From Mycolicibacterium malmesburyense (lineage in GTDB: Bacteria; Actinomycetota; Actinomycetes; Mycobacteriales; Mycobacteriaceae), in NCBI RefSeq assembly GCF_001050015.1, contig NZ_CVTB01000312.1, positions 1-15,049 on the forward strand: a stretch of DNA of 15,049 bases, given 5' to 3'. Positions within the stretch are counted from its first letter, which is position 1. The number at the start of each line of letters is the position of its first letter. This document shows positions 12,991 to 15,049 of this stretch, piece by piece. Made by a program: the position numbers and the translations under genes. Under the pieces are notes generated by a model. The model saw only the letters and a list, made by a program, of their open reading frames with translations, did no database searches and was not told the origin of the DNA.

Positions 12991-13004
12991 TGAAACGTGT
13001 TCTA
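12991..13004. promoter_or_regulatory. Consensus KstR operator (TGAAACGTGTTCTA)
   Basis: It matches TnnAACnnGTTnnA at all eight fixed positions. It lies 30 bp upstream of the ATG of the nitronate-monooxygenase-like gene, where a repressor would block its promoter. I recall the M. tuberculosis homologue Rv1894c being listed in the KstR regulon, which would fit. Confidence 0.8.
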
Positions 13005-13086
13005 GTTTAGTACGCGCCGAGGTCTTCTACGAAAGAGACCTCGTTACCGTCCGGATCGGCGATGTCGGCGACCCCACCAGGTCCGA

Positions 13087-13104
13087 GATCACGACGACCT
13101 CTCC
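13087..13104. repeat. 18-bp direct repeat, copy 1 (GATCACGACGACCTCTCC)
   Basis: Identical to 13153-13170, with copies starting 66 bp (22 codons) apart. Flanking bases differ, so the repeat is exactly this unit. Both copies lie within the VOC remnant, close to the inferred frameshift. Confidence 0.85.
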
Positions 13105-13152
13105 GGGTCCGGTCTCGACCCCCAGCCCCGCCAGTTCGGCGATCTGCGCCGC

Positions 13153-13170
13153 GATCACGACGACCTCTCC
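13153..13170. repeat. 18-bp direct repeat, copy 2
   Basis: Second identical copy of the unit at 13087-13104. In the minus-strand reading it encodes GEVVVI in one frame and GRGRRD in the frame of the VOC-like ending. Confidence 0.85.
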
Positions 13171-13371
13171 CACCACCGACCCCGATGTGGACCACCGAGC
13201 GACCCACGCGGGCGGGGTCCTTGACGCTGGTCGATCGTGTCAAACGCGCACTTCGGCGGCAGGTTCGGCATACCCTGTGAATTGTCTGTGAGTCACGGAG
13301 CAGATGTTCACCAGACCTCCGACCGACACGGGGATCGATCGAAGCGCCAGGGACCGTCACCGGGAGGAACA

Positions 13372-13785
13372 ATGAACGCAGTCTCTGCCCGTCGCGCACC
13401 GTTTCGTCGGCTGGCGCCGGTCGTCCTGTTTGCGGCAGCGGTCGCCTTGGGCGGCGTCGCCACGCCGTCGATCGCCAACGCCGCACCGGATGACGACAGC
13501 TGGGACATCGAGAATTACGACTTGTGCATCGCGATCACCGATCCCGAGAACCCGCTGGACCAGAGCGTTAACGACATCAGGTCCCAGATCCGTGTCTGTT
13601 GCCGGAACAGCGGTGGGGTGTATCAAGACGACGGGTATGTCGGCAAATGCGTCGCTCCTCCTGCCGAAAGCCAGGGCGCGGGACCGGGGTCACGACCACT
13701 GCCGACCCTGAGACCGTTCCCGGGGCAGATCGTCGGTCCGCCGCCCGGTGAGGTCCCGCCGGAGATTGCCCCGCCCGCCGGATAG
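13372..13785 (+). CDS. Small secreted four-cysteine protein
   Basis: A 137-residue exported protein of no family I can name. The signal peptide runs to about residue 37 (VATPSIANA before APDDD). The mature part begins acidic (DDDSWDIENYD) and has four cysteines: C52 in DLCIAITDPENP, the adjacent pair C76-C77 in IRVCCRNSGGVY, and C93 in GKCVAPP, likely two disulfides. A Pro/Gly-rich tail follows, ending in PPEIAPPAG. A strong GGGAGG lies five bases before the ATG at 13372, so I reject the longer frame starting at 13237. Codon use and composition are ordinary for the region. The upstream 140 bp contain no clear promoter that I can fix. The layout is typical of mycobacterial low-molecular-weight culture-filtrate proteins, role unknown. 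Confidence 0.82.
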   Translation: MNAVSARRAPFRRLAPVVLFAAAVALGGVATPSIANAAPDDDSWDIENYDLCIAITDPENPLDQSVNDIRSQIRVCCRNSGGVYQDDGYVGKCVAPPAESQGAGPGSRPLPTLRPFPGQIVGPPPGEVPPEIAPPAG

Positions 13786-13814
13786 GTAGTCGGCTGGATC
13801 GCCGGCCAAGCACC

Positions 13815-14585
13815 TCAGTCGTAACCGATGAACCGCCGGAACGACATCCGTCTGCGGTTGCTCGACCCCTCGACCTGGAGCACCGGCCACCCGTGTTCGG
13901 CCGCCTTGGCGGCAAGTCCGGGGCGGGGGTTCACCGGCCGCGGGTTACCGACCAGAGCCATCAACACCGCGTCCTCGTCGCCGTCGGCGTAGAAGTAACT
14001 ACGCTGCAGCTCAACGTCATTGGCCTCACAGAACGCTTGCACCGCGGTGGACTTATTGGCTCCCCAGATGACCGGCTTGGTGATGCGGCCCGTGAGCCGC
14101 CCGGCGCCATCGACCTCGAAGTGGTTGCACAGCACGTGATCGATCCCGGTGAAGCGGGCCACGGGCTCGGCGTGGATGGTCAACGCCGAACTGCTGAGCA
14201 CGACGGTGTGGCCACGCCGCTGGTGCGCCTGGACGATCTCGTGCATGTAAGGGAACACCCGCGCCGCGACCCGTTCGACGAAGAGGCGCTCGCCGAGTTC
14301 GTCGAGTTCGGCGAGGGACTCACCGCGCAGATACCCGGCCGCGCGGGTGAGTAGTCTCTCGAATTGCATGCGGCCCAAGCGATATCGTAGCGACGCTTCG
14401 ACGACGCCGAGCACCTCGCCGATGCGCGCCTGTCGGCGTCGGATGCGGTCGGCCGCATGCGCGGTGGCGGTGAACCCGTCGACCAACGTCCCGTCGAGAT
14501 CGAAGAACGCCCCGACGCGGGGATCCTGCGGGCTCGCGGCGATTTCGGCTACAGCGTCCAGGGGTACCGCCGGCTGCGCGCTCAT
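13815..14585 (-). CDS. HAD-IB family phosphatase (SerB-like fold)
   Basis: A 256-residue haloacid-dehalogenase superfamily phosphohydrolase of subclass IB. Motif I is F-F-D29-L-D31-G-T-L with D29 the nucleophile. A helical cap follows. Motif II is VVLS131-S-S. K178 in GANKSTAV is the likely motif III lysine. Motif IV is Y-F-Y-A-D201-G-D-E-D205. The cap segment (TAHAADRIRRRQARIG, LTRAAGYLRGESLAEL, FVERVAARVFPYMHEIVQAHQRRGHTVV) and the NPRPVNPRPGLA close are characteristic of HAD-IB proteins that mycobacteria also fuse to acyltransferases, as I recall for Rv2483c. This copy stands alone. The substrate is probably a phosphorylated small metabolite or a lysophospholipid-type phosphate; a phosphoserine phosphatase assignment is not justified. 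It starts 13 bp after the upstream dehydrogenase-like gene, so they are probably one operon. Confidence 0.88.
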   Translation of the reverse strand: MSAQPAVPLDAVAEIAASPQDPRVGAFFDLDGTLVDGFTATAHAADRIRRRQARIGEVLGVVEASLRYRLGRMQFERLLTRAAGYLRGESLAELDELGERLFVERVAARVFPYMHEIVQAHQRRGHTVVLSSSALTIHAEPVARFTGIDHVLCNHFEVDGAGRLTGRITKPVIWGANKSTAVQAFCEANDVELQRSYFYADGDEDAVLMALVGNPRPVNPRPGLAAKAAEHGWPVLQVEGSSNRRRMSFRRFIGYD

Positions 14586-14598
14586 AACGGGCTTCAGC

Positions 14599-15049
14599 TT
14601 ACTGAGCGGCGTACAGCCCCTTGCCGGTCACGAGCGGCATGTCCAGGGTGGTCCGAATGCCCGGCGCGGCCGCCCCGACATCGGGAATCGCGTTGACGAT
14701 GCGGCCGGCCGCGGCCAGGATCGCCGCGTAGTTGTGGTCGCCGTTGCGGCTGGTGGGGCAGATGTCCATCACGTAGGACGGTTCGCCGGTGATCTCGACG
14801 CGGTACGAACCACCCGGCTGCGCCGGCTGCGCCCAGTCCGGCCGCAGATCACCACGCAACCGCGTGACGTGCTCGACGACAATCACCGGCTTGCCTGCGA
14901 CCATGCCCTCGATCTGGAAGCGCACCGCCGCCACGGTGCCCTTCTTGATGGTGCCGACCGCGACGTCGAAATCCTCGGGCGCGGGCTCCTGTTCTACGGA
15001 GTCCTTGATCTCGTCGACCTCGACGCCGAGGCCCGCCGCGACCTGCCGG
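14599..15049 (-). CDS. DapB-like / 2,4-diaminopentanoate dehydrogenase-like protein, C-terminal part
   Basis: About 149 residues are visible, running in from beyond the right edge and ending at TAA 14601-14599. The readable part begins QVAAGLGVEVDEIKDSVEQEPAPEDFDVAVGTIKKGTVAAVRFQIEGMVAGKPVIVVEHVTRL. It continues with GGSYRVEITGEPSYVMDICP, HNYAAILAAAGRIVNAIPDVGAAAPGIRTTLDMPLVTGKGLYA. This pattern fits the C-terminal domain of actinobacterial proteins that carry a dihydrodipicolinate-reductase-like Rossmann domain in front (the DAP_DH_C type). The NAD(P)-binding half lies outside the window, so cofactor and reaction cannot be checked. The true start is off-window; the internal GTG at 14934 is not a start. 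The HAD phosphatase gene follows 13 bp later on the same strand. Confidence 0.75.
   Translation of the reverse strand, partial: RQVAAGLGVEVDEIKDSVEQEPAPEDFDVAVGTIKKGTVAAVRFQIEGMVAGKPVIVVEHVTRLRGDLRPDWAQPAQPGGSYRVEITGEPSYVMDICPTSRNGDHNYAAILAAAGRIVNAIPDVGAAAPGIRTTLDMPLVTGKGLYAAQ

Larger units (their letters stand above)
13007..13230 (-). pseudogene. Decayed VOC/glyoxalase-family gene (C-terminal remnant)
   Basis: The minus-strand frame ending at TAA 13009-13007 closes with GVADIADPDGNEVSFVEDL, the typical last beta strand of vicinal-oxygen-chelate domains (xDPDGNxxxxVE). Upstream in that frame the sequence degenerates into Arg/Gly-rich text (about 13080-13190). The neighbouring frame over the same bases reads VGEVVVIAAQIAELAGLGVETGP, which looks like the helix and strand expected just before such an ending. 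A frameshift near 13080 would join them. No N-terminal half or start is present. An exact 18-bp repeat lies inside. A short intact gene in one frame cannot be excluded. Confidence 0.5.

Noticed and set aside
11726..13291. 521-residue plus-strand open frame
   Set aside because: Antisense to the nitronate-monooxygenase-like gene, which has FMN-loop and histidine motifs. The plus-strand text is His/Arg/Leu-rich with no recognisable domain.
13786..13814. GC-rich dyad between the secreted-protein and HAD gene stops
   Set aside because: Imperfect pairing and no T-run, so I did not call a terminator.

Overview
The window is high-G+C actinobacterial DNA and looks like a rapidly growing mycobacterium (Mycolicibacterium type). 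The clearest lineage markers are a classic mycobacterial L,D-transpeptidase of the LdtMt1/LdtA type, a 19-kDa-antigen (LpqH) family lipoprotein, a CYP125-family cytochrome P450 and KstR-type operators. From memory, an ldtA-like gene and a second cyp125-like gene also lie close together in M. smegmatis (around MSMEG_3524 to 3528), so this is probably the syntenic region. No tRNA, rRNA, CRISPR array, transposase, integrase or phage gene was found.

Layout. 1-410: the C-terminal end of a proline-rich protein. 697-1443: ldtA, cell-wall 3-3 crosslinking, probably leaderless. It converges on a minus-strand pair (1457-2853) made of a FadR/GntR regulator and a di-iron fatty acid hydroxylase. These are coupled by an ATGA overlap and have a FadR-type palindrome at their promoter. 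2920-5265 is a minus-strand run: an XRE regulator with a MmyB-like ligand domain, a CxxC (AhpD-like) peroxidase-family protein, an LpqH-like lipoprotein and an NTF2/SnoaL-like protein. The XRE gene diverges from a small two-helix membrane protein (5377-5664) across a nearly perfect 21-bp palindrome. 5695-6644: two secreted Excalibur-domain proteins in one operon, one of them fused to a staphylococcal-nuclease domain. 6645-7183: no convincing gene, but an unusually structured stretch with a nested, branched inverted repeat at 6916-7037. 7184-8431: a CYP125-like steroid-oxidising P450 with a near-consensus KstR site upstream. 8685-9293: a secreted Pro/Ala-rich protein.

9290-10994: two coupled DUF2867-type genes diverging from a TetR regulator, with a clear TetR-type palindrome between them. 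11013-12961: a minus-strand run of a nitronate-monooxygenase-like flavoprotein, a four-helix membrane protein and a DUF6766-like membrane protein. A full consensus KstR operator sits 30 bp upstream of the first gene. 13007-13230: the decayed end of a VOC/glyoxalase gene carrying an 18-bp direct repeat. 13372-13785: a small secreted four-cysteine protein. 13815-15049: a HAD-IB phosphatase and the C-terminal part of a DapB-like/diaminopentanoate-dehydrogenase-like enzyme, both on the minus strand, the latter running off the right edge.

Taken together, the window is mostly short, locally regulated lipid/steroid and envelope modules. At least four regulator-operator pairs can be read from the DNA (FadR, XRE/MmyB, TetR, and KstR encoded elsewhere). 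Function assignments come from reading motifs and recalling families; no database search was run.
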